From positions 558,001-622,000 of the forward strand of contig JACJYV010000005.1 of NCBI GenBank assembly GCA_020635905.1: a stretch of 64,000 nucleotides of DNA, in the 5' to 3' direction. The notes beneath the pieces were generated by a model. It did not search any database. It was not told the origin of the DNA and saw nothing but the letters and a program-made list of their open reading frames with translations. The DNA comes from Bacteroidia bacterium. GTDB taxonomy: Bacteria; Bacteroidota; Bacteroidia; J057; JADKCL01. Positions 7,922-17,909 of the stretch are shown one piece after another. Positions within the stretch are counted from its first letter, which is position 1; each line of letters starts with the position of its first letter. The position numbers were made by a program, and so were the translations under genes.

Positions 7922-9595
7922 TTACTCCACGATCACCTTACGGGTAAGACGGGTTTTTGAACCCACAGCTTTGAAAGCATACGTTCCAGGTGCCAGATTG
8001 GCCATAGGCAAATGCAATTCGTGAATCCCGGCAGGTAAAATTTCATTCCAGGCTCGTACTTCCTTGCCCAAAAGGTCAGTGATGCACAGATAGACCTGCT
8101 CATCCTCAAACAAATTAAGCGAGAGATTGAGGTAGGCATTGTGTTTCACCGGATTGGGATACAGGGCGGTCAGGTCGAAATCTTCCAGCAGGTTGATATT
8201 GACCACCTCAGAATAATTATGTCCGCCGTCGAGATCCACCTGCTTGATGCGGTAGAAGTTCATGCCCGGGTTGGGATTTTCATCCAGCAAACTGTAGTAC
8301 TGCACTTCCGTGGTGGTGCCTGCGCCCGCCACCTGATCAATGGGATCAAAGGATTTGCCATCCAGAGAGCGCTCCACCACAAAGTGGCTGTTATTGGTTT
8401 CAGATTGGGTCTGCCATTTCAGCAGCACATCCCCTGCCTGGTTTTCTGCAGAAAAAGAGCCAAATTCCACTGGAAACAGGCTGCCCACATCCCAGACAAA
8501 AAAGCCGTGGGCGATGTCCGTACCCAGAATATTGCCAGAAGGCAGATAGGGGTAAACGCCCCACAACCCAAAATAACCAAAGTAAAATGGCGTGGTATCC
8601 GTGTCGTAATAGGCAATATTGACCGGATTGCTGGGGGTGGAGAGGTCATAGACCTGCAGCCCGTCGTGGTAGTAGGAAATAAAGGCAATGTCGCCCTTCA
8701 TGTAAATATTGTGCGGAATATTATCCGTAAACCCGGGCGCCAGCAGTCCAGACCTGAATACTGCCTCCACCTGAATATTGGAAGGATCAGATACATCCAG
8801 CACCTTGATGCCCATGTCGTGGGTTTCGTCGGCAAAAACAAGGTTTTTGCCCCTTTTATATCCATAGCCCTGGTGGCAATAACCCTGTTCGGGATAGGTA
8901 GCCAGGTTTCCGATCTGCGAAACAGCGCCCAGATCAGAGAAATCCCAGATTTGCATTCCCGAATTGGCCATGAAGCAATAAACGGTATCATTATTCACAT
9001 ACAAGTCATGGACGTAATTGCCCAGGTTGAAATTGCCCAACAGGGTTGGGCTTTCAGGTGAAGAGGAAAGATCCAGCACAATCAGTCCCGTATTTACGGT
9101 ATTGGAACCTGCCACGTACATGCGGCCATTGCTTTCATTGATAAAGATGTTGTGGGCCCGGGCAAAAAAGGTGTTCGAATCATAAACTTTGGTTACCGTG
9201 TTGGGCAGATCTGACAGATCAAAAACCTGCAGACTGGAGGTTCCAGCATCTGCAATGGAATAGGCATAAGTGCCATAAGTTTTAATATCCCGCCAGATAC
9301 TGTTATTGTATTGCCCTGCAAAATAGCCTACCTGAACAGGACTGGTTGGGGTGGTGATGTCAAAAAAGTAAGTTCCTTCCAGGGTTCCAAAAATCCCGTA
9401 CTCGCGTCCGTTGGCTGCATAGCCCCACACATCATTATACGTGACCCCACTGTTGGAGGGAAGGCTGTTATTGTCCCAGTGACCAAGCAGGGTGGTATTC
9501 CAGGTAAACTGAGCCTGGGCAAAAATTCCGTTTTGGAGGAGAAGGAGTGCAATGAAGGGCAACCAATACTTTAAATTAACCTTATTCTTTTTCAT
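7922..9595 (-). CDS. Choice-of-anchor B family secreted protein with T9SS type A tail
   Basis: I take the ATG at 9595 (MKKNKVN..., 557 residues) in front of a good signal peptide ending IFAQAQ; a start 12 bases upstream is also possible. The body (about 30-400) contains repeated LVIVD-like units such as GLIVLDLSSSPESPTLLG, KVLDVSDPSNIQVEA and LQVYDLSTPSNPVNIA that should form a beta-propeller. This is the choice-of-anchor B family. A linker with the VELLKWQT/ERSLDG pattern precedes the C-terminal sorting domain LYPNPVKHNAYLNL... ending TRKVIVE, which directs export by the type IX system and surface attachment. The function of this family is not known; the propeller may bind protein or carbohydrate. 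Confidence 0.9.
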   Translation of the reverse strand: MKKNKVNLKYWLPFIALLLLQNGIFAQAQFTWNTTLLGHWDNNSLPSNSGVTYNDVWGYAANGREYGIFGTLEGTYFFDITTPTSPVQVGYFAGQYNNSIWRDIKTYGTYAYSIADAGTSSLQVFDLSDLPNTVTKVYDSNTFFARAHNIFINESNGRMYVAGSNTVNTGLIVLDLSSSPESPTLLGNFNLGNYVHDLYVNNDTVYCFMANSGMQIWDFSDLGAVSQIGNLATYPEQGYCHQGYGYKRGKNLVFADETHDMGIKVLDVSDPSNIQVEAVFRSGLLAPGFTDNIPHNIYMKGDIAFISYYHDGLQVYDLSTPSNPVNIAYYDTDTTPFYFGYFGLWGVYPYLPSGNILGTDIAHGFFVWDVGSLFPVEFGSFSAENQAGDVLLKWQTQSETNNSHFVVERSLDGKSFDPIDQVAGAGTTTEVQYYSLLDENPNPGMNFYRIKQVDLDGGHNYSEVVNINLLEDFDLTALYPNPVKHNAYLNLSLNLFEDEQVYLCITDLLGKEVRAWNEILPAGIHELHLPMANLAPGTYAFKAVGSKTRLTRKVIVE

Positions 9596-10105
9596 AATTC
9601 CCAGCAAATAAGAAAGTTATACCGCGATCAAAAAGTTAAGAAATGCGGATAAAGAACTGAGGCTAAGCTGTTATTGGACTAAAAATCTGCCAGAGGCAGG
9701 ACTGGTTGGTTATGATTAAAAAAAAGGGAAATAGTTTGCTTTCATAATCTCTTGTGAAAATCAATTTATGAAAAAATAATTAAGAGAAAAAGAGCTCCTT
9801 AAATTTCATTTCAATCCCTGAAATATTAATCAACAAAAACATTCCTGAATCTTACATCCCTCCTTTTGGAATATGAAGAATCCGACCGGCCAAAAAGCCA
9901 CATAAAACCATATTCGAGCCACTTTTTAGGTCAAAATCGCCAAATTTTCACATAAAAAAAGGTAAAATATTTTTGTTCAAATTGACGAAGGTTATTGATT
10001 GAAAAATAATTTCTGTATAACTTCAAAGAAGCTGAAAGAAATCCAATCTCCCAATTTAACCATTCTGACAAACCGACTTTTGTACTCAGGTAATACTGAT
10101 TTGGA
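9596..10105. other. Intergenic stretch, no gene seen
   Basis: About 510 A/T-rich bases separate two divergent secreted-protein genes. I see no convincing frame, RNA or repeat, so this is probably promoter and leader DNA for both. Confidence 0.5.
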
Positions 10106-10486
10106 ATGGAAAGATTATTTACAACTGCACTGTTAACGCTCCTGCTTTTTGTTGCAGGTTCTTCACTCTATGCACAATCGCCCGCCACCTTTATTATCAA
10201 GGATAATGGCGGAGTTCTTAATACAAGCGAATATGAGTCTGCACTCGCTGCTGCAGATCTCAATTATTACAGACTCGCGAACGCAAGAACAACAATGAAA
10301 TTCTCCAATGGAATGTTGGTGGAATTGCTCTCAGGTAAAGAAGTCGCTGCTCTCAATCTCCCGGTAGACATGGATGCTCTGGCAAAAAATAATGCGGATG
10401 CCCTCAAAACATCCACATTTAAGCTCCATAGTTCCGGGGTGATCCTCGAACAGAAAAATCTCCGCGACTTTAAATCCCTTAAGTAG
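10106..10486 (+). CDS. Small secreted protein of unknown function
   Basis: This 126-residue product begins with a signal peptide (MERLFTTALLTLLLFVAGSSLYA, cleavage before QSPA). The mature part, about 103 residues, has no cysteines and alternating polar/hydrophobic stretches. No sorting tail or named domain is apparent. It lies 54 bases upstream of the large T9SS protein on the same strand and may be made from the same transcript. Confidence 0.6.
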   Translation: MERLFTTALLTLLLFVAGSSLYAQSPATFIIKDNGGVLNTSEYESALAAADLNYYRLANARTTMKFSNGMLVELLSGKEVAALNLPVDMDALAKNNADALKTSTFKLHSSGVILEQKNLRDFKSLK

Positions 10487-10540
10487 GCCGGACTGAAACC
10501 CGGTAGGCTGATAGTTGAATCAGGTATTTTTGGCTGGATT

Positions 10541-12940
10541 ATGAAAAACATATTTACTCACGCTGTCCAAGGAGCCGTCTGGCTGGCAGCCCTGCTCGTC
10601 GCAGGGACTGTTCAGGCACAGTGTCCCAATGACAATTTCCTCCTGGGCAACCTGACGCCCTCAGGAGTTGGCGCAACGGCCTCCACATCCTGCATCTGGG
10701 CAGGAGATTACGTTACTGTGAACGTTTGCGCAGGCGCTACCTACACCTTCTCCACCTGTGGATCAGGTTGGGATACAGAAATCACGCTGCTGGATGACGT
10801 TACCGGGAATCCCCTGGATTATAACGACGATTTTTGTGGAACTTCCTCATACCTTACCTGGGTATCTTCCCTCACAGGCACCATCCGGGTTGCGATAGAC
10901 CTCTACCCTTGCACCCACCTGCCAGTATGCCTTACCCTGGATATCACCCAGAATACGGCTTGCGGTGGCGGAGTTCCCAATGATAACCCCTGTGGTGCCA
11001 CTTTCCTGCCCACCAACGTGGGCTGCGTTTACACTGCAGGTACCAACCTGGGGGCTTCAGGCTCATCTGTGCCCTCTCCCGGCTGCGCCAATTACCTCGG
11101 TGGCGACGTCTGGTTTAAGGTGGTGGTGCCAAATTCCGGGCAGGTAATCGTAAACACGGATGTGGGTGTGGTTACTGACGGAGGAATGGCCCTTTACAGC
11201 GCACCCAGCTGCAGCGGTCCTTTTACCCTGCTCGATTGCGACGACGACGACAGTCCCAATGGCTTTATGCCTATGATTTCCCTGAGCTCCCTGAACCCGG
11301 GCGATACGATTTACATCCGCTTCTGGGAATATGGAAATAATAATAACGGCTCGTTCAATATTTGTGTGAGCGACCCATCAGGCGGCGGCGGCAATCCCTG
11401 TGGTGCCACGGTGCCTGACCTTTGCGCCACGGCTTGCAACCTGGGCACCCTGCCCAGCCCCAACACCTGCGACGGAAGTCCCAGCGAGGGCCAGGGCTTC
11501 AATGTGACCTTTAATCTCACCAACGTGGGCGCAACTCCCGCAAATCCCTATACCTACATCACCAACTGTCAGAGTGGGGGCGACATGGCTGCTCCTGCAG
11601 CAGATGCCTGGTACACCTTCGTAGCCAGTGGTCCCAATCTGGATGTGGACATTACCGGAAATATCTCCAACCCCAACATCGGGCTGTGGGAAGCGACCGG
11701 GTCCTGCGGAAACCTGACTCCCCGCGGTTGCGCGGTGGGATCCTCAGGCTCCTTGAGTGAAACTTTCAACCTCCTTACAGTTGGTTCAACCTATTACCTG
11801 CAAATCAGCGGCGGCAACGCTGGTGATCAGGGCACCTTCAATATGGTGCTCAACAACTGGAGAGATTGCGCATCCTGCATCACAGGAGCAACCCTTCTTT
11901 CCAATCCCAATCCCATCAACGGCACCTATCCCCCCGGAACTCCCGTAACTTTCAGTTTCTCTGTGAGCAGCTGGAATACCACCCTGGCCAACTGGCTCCA
12001 CGGCGTAATTCCGACCTTCGGTCCCGGCTGGGATATCGGGACTTTGTCCACCAGCACACCTGCCTCCTGTGATGGCTCAGGCACCTGGCTCTGGAGAAAT
12101 TCCAATACCAGCACGGCTACCTCTCTGGTTACCGGCCCCGGATTTTACTATGATTCTAACCTGGGCGGTCCCTTTGATGGCAACCCTGGCAATAATTACG
12201 GCGACAACTGCACTGGTGGCTGGACTTTTTCCTGGACCATTACCACCCAGGCTTCGGGTTGCGTGAACGGTACTGATCTCTCCATCTCTGTGAATACCAC
12301 AGGTGACGGGGAAACGGGCTCCTGGTCTTCCTTCTCCTGTAATAACGACCCCAACTTTGTGCTCAGCGCTTCCCAAACCTGCCTCCTGCCCGTGGATTAT
12401 TCGACCTTCACTGCCGAAAGGGAAGAAGCAGGCAATATGCTGAAATGGGTCACCGCAGCCGAGATCAACAGCGATTATTTCGACATTGAACGCAGTGTGG
12501 ATGGCATTCATTTCCATAAAGTAGGTCAGAAAAAAGCCGCTGGAAACAGCAATACTGCTAAGGACTATACCTTCCTGGACGAATATTTTGAGCCAGGCAT
12601 AGTGCATTACCGTTTGCGCCAGGTGGATAATAACGGACTTTTTGAGTACTCAGAAGTTGTTACCATTAAAATTTCCAGCCTGGACATGAACATCACCCGG
12701 GTTTATCCCAATCCCGTGGTCAATGAGCTGTTTGCCGACCTGATGGTTCCCCAAAACGGGAAATTCCATGTTCAGATCATGGATATCATGGGCAAACTGC
12801 ATCACCAGGATATGGTGAATCTGGCCGAAGGACGGCAGCAACTTTCCGTGAATGTGAGCCACCTCAGCAGCGGGGTTTACTTCCTCAGATTGAAAAATCA
12901 CTCCGCCGATATGGAGGTCAAGCAGAAATTTATCAAATAA
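10541..12940 (+). CDS. Large secreted Cys-rich protein with PPC-like domains and T9SS type A tail
   Basis: The 799-residue product has a signal peptide (cleaved after VQAQ) and then several Cys-containing beta-rich modules that resemble bacterial pre-peptidase C-terminal (PPC) domains: one about 28-140, one about 145-280 (NPCGATFLPTNVGC... GSFNICVSDPS), one about 300-445, and a further region to about 615. After a VELLKW-like linker (AEREEAGNMLKWVTAAEINS) the C-terminal sorting domain runs from VYPNPVVNELFADL to KQKFIK. The export route is therefore T9SS. Ligand or enzyme activity cannot be assigned; paired cysteines suggest stability outside the cell. A good terminator follows the gene. Confidence 0.88.
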   Translation: MKNIFTHAVQGAVWLAALLVAGTVQAQCPNDNFLLGNLTPSGVGATASTSCIWAGDYVTVNVCAGATYTFSTCGSGWDTEITLLDDVTGNPLDYNDDFCGTSSYLTWVSSLTGTIRVAIDLYPCTHLPVCLTLDITQNTACGGGVPNDNPCGATFLPTNVGCVYTAGTNLGASGSSVPSPGCANYLGGDVWFKVVVPNSGQVIVNTDVGVVTDGGMALYSAPSCSGPFTLLDCDDDDSPNGFMPMISLSSLNPGDTIYIRFWEYGNNNNGSFNICVSDPSGGGGNPCGATVPDLCATACNLGTLPSPNTCDGSPSEGQGFNVTFNLTNVGATPANPYTYITNCQSGGDMAAPAADAWYTFVASGPNLDVDITGNISNPNIGLWEATGSCGNLTPRGCAVGSSGSLSETFNLLTVGSTYYLQISGGNAGDQGTFNMVLNNWRDCASCITGATLLSNPNPINGTYPPGTPVTFSFSVSSWNTTLANWLHGVIPTFGPGWDIGTLSTSTPASCDGSGTWLWRNSNTSTATSLVTGPGFYYDSNLGGPFDGNPGNNYGDNCTGGWTFSWTITTQASGCVNGTDLSISVNTTGDGETGSWSSFSCNNDPNFVLSASQTCLLPVDYSTFTAEREEAGNMLKWVTAAEINSDYFDIERSVDGIHFHKVGQKKAAGNSNTAKDYTFLDEYFEPGIVHYRLRQVDNNGLFEYSEVVTIKISSLDMNITRVYPNPVVNELFADLMVPQNGKFHVQIMDIMGKLHHQDMVNLAEGRQQLSVNVSHLSSGVYFLRLKNHSADMEVKQKFIK

Positions 12941-12967
12941 ATAGTCCTCTGCACGAACAACTTATGG

Positions 12968-12999
12968 AGCCCGGCTATGCAAAAAGCCGGGCTTTTTTT
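12968..12999 (+). terminator. Intrinsic terminator after the T9SS gene
   Basis: AGCCCGGCT (12968-12976) pairs with AGCCGGGCT (12985-12993) and is followed by a run of T to 12999. This is a textbook stem with a U-tract, 27 bases after the stop codon. Confidence 0.85.
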
Positions 13000-13286
13000 G
13001 CGCACTCTCATTAATTCTGCCAAAATATGGGTGAAAGAAGTTCAGGCAGAATCGAATCTTTTCCAAATTCGGGAATAAATTGAATCCCCCAAACGGGCCA
13101 TTTTTGGGCAAAAAAACATTCGCCAGAAAATTATCACAATGTAAGGTGCAAAATGAACATGTAACAATTCGGGCTATATTCATTTTGAATTTGAAACTAA
13201 AAGGCCCAATTTGCTGTTATATTTTTAGCCTTAGGGCTTCAGAAGCAATACTATTTTTCAACACCTTCCTATTTGAAACTTACTTA

Positions 13287-13311
13287 AAAGCCGGGGCCCC
13301 CCGGCTTTTTT
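13287..13311. terminator. Bidirectional terminator
   Basis: AAAAGCCGGGG and CCCGGCTTTTT flank a short loop. It follows the stop of the leftward PLP-enzyme gene at 13325 and can also stop rightward transcripts. Between 12999 and 13287 I see only a low-quality 77-codon frame and no supported gene. Confidence 0.75.
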
Positions 13312-13324
13312 AATGCCCGGATTT

Positions 13325-14443
13325 TTACGGCCGGGGCATCATCTCAATCGCCTTGCCCTCCAAAGTCAGAACCCGGCCCATGATGTCAGCCGTGAGGCAG
13401 GAATGAACGGGATGAAAAAGCAGCCAGTCACCTGGCTGAATCTGGCTGAGCACATCTGAAGGCGCGGAAACCATCCCATGTTCCTGAGAAAGAGATTTCA
13501 GCAACAAGCCATCCAGAGTTCGGGCACCCCGGCTTCCTGCCCTCCCTATAGCTTTTCCGAAATGGGTAATTCCGCCTTCATTTAAATTGTCTTTGGCAAA
13601 ATGAACTGCGCCTCCGTGCACCACCACCTCCTGGCGGTCAGCATTCACCCCCACCACCGGGCAGGCCATAACAACCCCGATATCTTCCCGGCCGCAGGCC
13701 CCAATCTGTACCTGCATCAGGTCGTAATAGACAAAATTTCCCGGGCGGATTTCATCCGCCGGCCCAAAATCACCCGCCACACTACAGGTGGGCGTATCCC
13801 CCACAGAAATCAGTCCCCCATAACGGGCATTGAGGGGGAATAATTTTTCCAGATAATCTCCATGAACCTGCATGATCTGCTCCCGTCCGCGAGCCCGGTA
13901 GGCATGCCCAGCATGAGCCAAAAACCCCTGCCAGTTGAGGTGAGGAAGATTCTGCAATGCTGGAACCAGCTCGTCCAACAAATCGAAGCGATGCGCTTCC
14001 ACTCCCACCCGACCCGATCCCGGGTCGATCTTCAGCCACAGATTCACCGGGTGACTCAGGGCCTGGGACAAAGTGGTGGCCACCACGAGGTCCTGCACCA
14101 GAATGCCCAAACGAACATGCTCCGCCAGACGGTTGATCGCAGGAATTTCAAACACATTCAAAGGAAATGCAATAACAATGTCCTTCCAACCATCCGCGGC
14201 AAAATATTCGGCCATGGCAACTGAAGAAACCGTAATCCGTTCAACCCCCACCTCCCTGAACCAGCGCCCCACTTCGTGGGACTGGTGGGTCTTGAAATGG
14301 GGTCGCAAGTGCACCCCTGCCTGGTCTGCCCTGGTTTTCATGCGCAATAAATTTCGTCGTACAGTCGCCTCGTCAAGCAATAAAGTGGGCCGCGAAATTT
14401 GCGAAATGACGGCTGCCTGGAGCCATTTTTCCTGCCAATCCAT
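13325..14443 (-). CDS. D-threonine-aldolase / D-serine-dehydratase-like PLP enzyme
   Basis: The 372-residue protein has the alanine-racemase-type PLP barrel at the N-terminus with the motif RPHFKTH, Lys51 being the likely Schiff-base residue. The C-terminal beta domain carries HPVHSCLTADIMG, where His and Cys match the metal-binding site of this family. Relatives cleave D-threonine or related beta-hydroxy D-amino acids, or dehydrate D-serine, with PLP and a divalent metal. Which substrate applies here cannot be read from the sequence. It stands divergent from the alpha/beta hydrolase, 85 bases away, and is followed by a strong terminator, so it is probably monocistronic. Confidence 0.88.
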   Translation of the reverse strand: MDWQEKWLQAAVISQISRPTLLLDEATVRRNLLRMKTRADQAGVHLRPHFKTHQSHEVGRWFREVGVERITVSSVAMAEYFAADGWKDIVIAFPLNVFEIPAINRLAEHVRLGILVQDLVVATTLSQALSHPVNLWLKIDPGSGRVGVEAHRFDLLDELVPALQNLPHLNWQGFLAHAGHAYRARGREQIMQVHGDYLEKLFPLNARYGGLISVGDTPTCSVAGDFGPADEIRPGNFVYYDLMQVQIGACGREDIGVVMACPVVGVNADRQEVVVHGGAVHFAKDNLNEGGITHFGKAIGRAGSRGARTLDGLLLKSLSQEHGMVSAPSDVLSQIQPGDWLLFHPVHSCLTADIMGRVLTLEGKAIEMMPRP

Positions 14444-14528
14444 AGAAAATTCTTTCCCTCAAATTACAAAAATCCCCCATACCTGAATTTCTGCTTGAAA
14501 ATTCGCCCCCGATTTCCGTTCATTGGGA

Positions 14529-15557
14529 ATGCTTTACCTTTTACTGGTCCCTGTCCTCATTTTTGCAGGCCTGATCCTGTGGCTGGCCCTGCACCGCGAC
14601 CTGCCCCGCGGCACCAATCAGCTGATCAGGGAGGTAATTGAGACTGGCCCGGGTGAAAAACATGTGGGAAGAACGGGTTTTTCGGAAAATAGTGGGGTCA
14701 AAATCTGGTACGAAGACCTCGGCGACCCAAACGGGGAACCCGTTTTGCTCATCATGGGCCATTCCTGCACCGCCCTTTTGTGGGAATCCGTTTTCTGGCA
14801 ACCGCTGTTGGATGCGGGCTATCGCGTAATTCGATTTGACAACCGCAGCCTTGGCCTTTCAGACTGGATGGAGAATTGGGATTCCAGGCATCCCTATTTG
14901 CTGGAAGACATGGCGGCCGATGCGGTCGGCATCCTGGATCACCTCCAAATTGAAAAATGCCACCTCGTGGGGGCTTCCATGGGAGGCATGATCGCCCAGA
15001 TCATTGCTTTGGACAAGCCAGAACGAGTCTGCACCCTGACCACCATCATGTCCACGGGCTGGTTCAACAATCCGGCCACCACCGCCATTCCTTTTCCCCT
15101 GAAACTGGGCTTTGCCCGCATATTCCTCAAATTTTTCCGGCCCCAAAACGAATTCCATTTCATTCGCCTGCGCATCGCCATCCGAATCCTATTGAACGGA
15201 AAAACCCACCACGACCGCAGCCTGCGGGATGCCATTGAAAACGCCTTGTATGAAAAGAGATTTCGCAAGGGAGCTAACCACAAAACGGCCCTCCATCAGG
15301 GAAAAGCCATCAAATGGAGTGGTTCACGGCTTGAAAGACTGGCTCAGTTGCAACTCCCCTGGCTGATCATTCACGGAAAAGATGATCCCCTCATCCTGTT
15401 TGAGCATGCGCTGTTGCAAGCCAAAGTGAATCCCAGGGCCAAAACCCTCTTTATTGAAGGCATGGGTCATACCCTGCCCGAATCTGTGTGTGAAATTATC
15501 CTGCCCGAGCTGAAACGCCATTTCTGGGAGACAGCTCCCGGCTCAAATCCGTCCTGA
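14529..15557 (+). CDS. Membrane-anchored alpha/beta hydrolase
   Basis: I prefer the ATG at 14529 over the TTG at 14523. The 342-residue product begins with a hydrophobic helix (MLYLLLVPVLIFAGLILWLA) that is probably an uncleaved anchor. The hydrolase core follows: HG-like MGHS oxyanion region, nucleophile elbow VGASMGG with Ser150, an acid in IHGKDDPLI and the catalytic His in GMGHTLPE. This complete triad is typical of esterases, lipases and haloperoxidase-like enzymes. The substrate is unknown. A 120-base gap separates it from ddl. Confidence 0.88.
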   Translation: MLYLLLVPVLIFAGLILWLALHRDLPRGTNQLIREVIETGPGEKHVGRTGFSENSGVKIWYEDLGDPNGEPVLLIMGHSCTALLWESVFWQPLLDAGYRVIRFDNRSLGLSDWMENWDSRHPYLLEDMAADAVGILDHLQIEKCHLVGASMGGMIAQIIALDKPERVCTLTTIMSTGWFNNPATTAIPFPLKLGFARIFLKFFRPQNEFHFIRLRIAIRILLNGKTHHDRSLRDAIENALYEKRFRKGANHKTALHQGKAIKWSGSRLERLAQLQLPWLIIHGKDDPLILFEHALLQAKVNPRAKTLFIEGMGHTLPESVCEIILPELKRHFWETAPGSNPS

Positions 15558-15677
15558 AGCAGGACAATCCCCCTTATTTTGGTGGAAAACCCAAAGTTTA
15601 CCCCGCCATACAAAAGGCTAATTTTAGCACGTTAAAGAAAGAAGGCCCTTCCTCTCTTTCACCACAATTTCGCAAAC

Positions 15678-16784
15678 ATGAATACAAAACTGCGGGTAGC
15701 AATCCTTTTTGGTGGGAAATCGGCCGAGCACGAAATCTCCCTGATCTCAGCCATGAACATCATTTCAGCCCTGGATCGCAATCGTTTTGAGCCGGTCCTG
15801 ATCGGGGTAAGTAAGCTGGGCAAATGGTTCCTGCAAGAGGAATCCCGTTTTATGGCTCAGGGGGATGATCCCAAAACCGTAAAACTGACTGATTTTGATG
15901 AGCCCCTGGCGCTTTTGCCCGGCGAAGGCGACGCCCAATTATTGCACCTCGGTCATGGAGGCACCTTGCCCCGCATCGACGCGGTATTTTCCATTTTGCA
16001 CGGTCCTTATGGAGAAGATGGCACTATGCAGGGCCTGCTCAGGCAACTGAATCTGCCTTTTGTAGGACCAGGCGTGCTTGGATCGGCCGCAGCCATGGAC
16101 AAAGATGTGGCCAAGCGCATGCTCACCCAGGCAGGCATTCCCAACGCCAGATTTTGCCTCATTCACCGCCACGAACGCGACCAGTTTACCTTTGAGTCCC
16201 TGAAAAAAGACCTTGGGCTGCCCATGTTTATCAAGCCCGCCAATATGGGTTCGTCCGTGGGAATTTCCAAAGTGGAAACGGCTGAAGAATTGATGGAAGG
16301 CCTCAACGAGGCATTTCGCTACGATGTGAAGGTGCTGGTGGAGGAATTTATTGACGGAAGGGAAATTGAAGTGGCCGTTTTGGGAAATGAAGAAGTACGG
16401 GCTTCTGTGCCCGGCGAAATTATCCCGGTGGATGGTTGGTACGATTATGAAGCGAAATATATCAATGCAGAAGCGGCCAAACTGGAAGCGCCTGCCCGCG
16501 GAATGAGCCCCGCGGATGTGGCCCACATTCAGGAACTGGCGGTTCGCGCCTTCAGAGCCCTCGAACTCGAAGGGCTTTCGCGGGTGGATTTCTTTCTGCA
16601 AAAGGACGGAAAATTACTGATCAACGAGATCAATACCCTGCCCGGATTTACCAAAATCAGTATGTATCCCCGGCTGTGGGGCCTGAGCGGCATCCCTTAT
16701 ACCCAACTCATCACCGAGCTGATCGAACTGGGAATTGCACGGCATCAGCGGGAAACGGGCCTGCTCACCACCCGCATCTGGTAG
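15678..16784 (+). CDS. ddl: D-alanine--D-alanine ligase
   Basis: At 368 residues this is the usual length for the enzyme that joins two D-alanines with ATP to make the terminal dipeptide of peptidoglycan precursors in the cytoplasm. The N-terminal domain has FGGKSAEHEISLISA; the ATP-grasp region has KPANMGSSVGISKV and EEFIDGREIEVAVLG; the C-terminal metal site has FLQKDGKLLINEINTLPGFT. All expected signatures are present, so it should be active. It is followed after 8 bases by the DUF3810 gene, suggesting one transcript. Confidence 0.96.
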   Translation: MNTKLRVAILFGGKSAEHEISLISAMNIISALDRNRFEPVLIGVSKLGKWFLQEESRFMAQGDDPKTVKLTDFDEPLALLPGEGDAQLLHLGHGGTLPRIDAVFSILHGPYGEDGTMQGLLRQLNLPFVGPGVLGSAAAMDKDVAKRMLTQAGIPNARFCLIHRHERDQFTFESLKKDLGLPMFIKPANMGSSVGISKVETAEELMEGLNEAFRYDVKVLVEEFIDGREIEVAVLGNEEVRASVPGEIIPVDGWYDYEAKYINAEAAKLEAPARGMSPADVAHIQELAVRAFRALELEGLSRVDFFLQKDGKLLINEINTLPGFTKISMYPRLWGLSGIPYTQLITELIELGIARHQRETGLLTTRIW

Positions 16785-16792
16785 CCGGAGAA

Positions 16793-17902
16793 ATGGCTGG
16801 TTGGAGACCCTTACAGAATTTGCCCCGTCGCACCCGGCGGCGATTATTTTGGCTCTCGCTGGGTCTTTTTGCCCTCGGGTTGCGTCAGATTTTCGGGGAA
16901 TTTCCAGCGTTAACTGAAAAAATCTACTCCCGCGGGATTTTTTGCGGGGTGCGCTACCTGCTCGATTTTTCAGTGGGATTCCTGCCTTTTCCCCTGGTTT
17001 ATCTGTTGCTCGCAGTATTGCTGTTTCTGTTGGCGAAAGGAATTTTGAAGTGGAAAAGGAATCCTGAGAAATTGGTTTTCAAAACCCGCCTCCAGCGATT
17101 TTTTCTGGATCTGGGTGCGTGGTTGGGGGGAATCGTCTTTTTTTTCATGGTGCTGTGGGGTTTCAATTATGAACGGGTTCCCGTGGAAGCAAAACTGGAT
17201 TTTAAACCCGTTCCCCTTGACAGCGCGGCCCTGTACCAGGCCGTAGAGGTGTTGCAAGCCGAAATGATCGCTGCACGGCAGCAAATCACCCAGGACACCG
17301 CAGCCTTGTCTGCGGATTTTATGCCGGAAAATCTGGAACTGGAGATGCGCACCCATTTGTCTGGCTTTTTACAAAGCCAGAATTATCCTGTACCAGGCCG
17401 GGTCCGGGCCTGGAAAATCTGGCCGGGCGGAGCCCTGATGCGTTTTGGCATCGCCGGAATTTACATTCCTTTTACCGGCCAGGGGCATTTGCCTATTGAC
17501 ATGCCTTCCTTTGACCAGCCGTTCACCATGGCCCATGAAATGTCGCATGCTTACGGTTTCGGGGACGAAGGAACCGCCAATTTTCTGGCTTTCATGGCCT
17601 GCGAATTCTCCCAAAAACCTATTCTGCAGTACTCTGGCCGCCTCAATTACTGGGGTTACCTGATCAGCGAATTCTACCAGACGGCACCCACCACTGCCCA
17701 AAAAATCAGCGAATCCCTTCCAGCAGGCATTCAGGCAGACCGCCGCATTTTGCGAAATTATTCCCGCCAATACCGCAGTTTCCTTTCGGGATGGGGACGC
17801 TCCGTCAATAATGCCTACCTCAAAACCCAGGGGGTTGAAGGTGGAATTCTCAGCTACAACCGCATGGTGGTGCTGGTGGAAGCGTGGCGGAAGAAACCGT
17901 AA
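16793..17902 (+). CDS. DUF3810 membrane protein with zinc-metalloprotease-like HExxH
   Basis: I start at ATG 16793, which has a GGAG box 4-9 bases upstream and lies just after the ddl stop; the longer frame overlaps ddl. The 369-residue product has two or three membrane segments near the N-terminus (about 20-36, 58-84, 105-130) and then a soluble domain with HEMSH at 248-252 (TMAHEMSHAYGFGDEGTANF), matching an HExxH zinc site. DUF3810 is widespread in Bacteroidota and uncharacterised. Its tight spacing behind ddl hints at a link with cell-envelope growth, but this is inference. Confidence 0.87.
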   Translation: MAGWRPLQNLPRRTRRRLFWLSLGLFALGLRQIFGEFPALTEKIYSRGIFCGVRYLLDFSVGFLPFPLVYLLLAVLLFLLAKGILKWKRNPEKLVFKTRLQRFFLDLGAWLGGIVFFFMVLWGFNYERVPVEAKLDFKPVPLDSAALYQAVEVLQAEMIAARQQITQDTAALSADFMPENLELEMRTHLSGFLQSQNYPVPGRVRAWKIWPGGALMRFGIAGIYIPFTGQGHLPIDMPSFDQPFTMAHEMSHAYGFGDEGTANFLAFMACEFSQKPILQYSGRLNYWGYLISEFYQTAPTTAQKISESLPAGIQADRRILRNYSRQYRSFLSGWGRSVNNAYLKTQGVEGGILSYNRMVVLVEAWRKKP

Positions 17903-17909
17903 ACCGCAA

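Noticed and set aside
8141..9061. Long rightward 306-codon frame
   Set aside because: It lies opposite the choice-of-anchor B gene, whose propeller repeats, signal peptide and sorting tail are clear. The rightward product has no family features.
13080..13313. Rightward 77-codon frame between two terminators
   Set aside because: It runs into the terminator hairpin and has no plausible ribosome site or coding bias.
15939..16601. Leftward 220-codon frame inside ddl
   Set aside because: It is the antisense shadow of ddl, whose motifs are complete.
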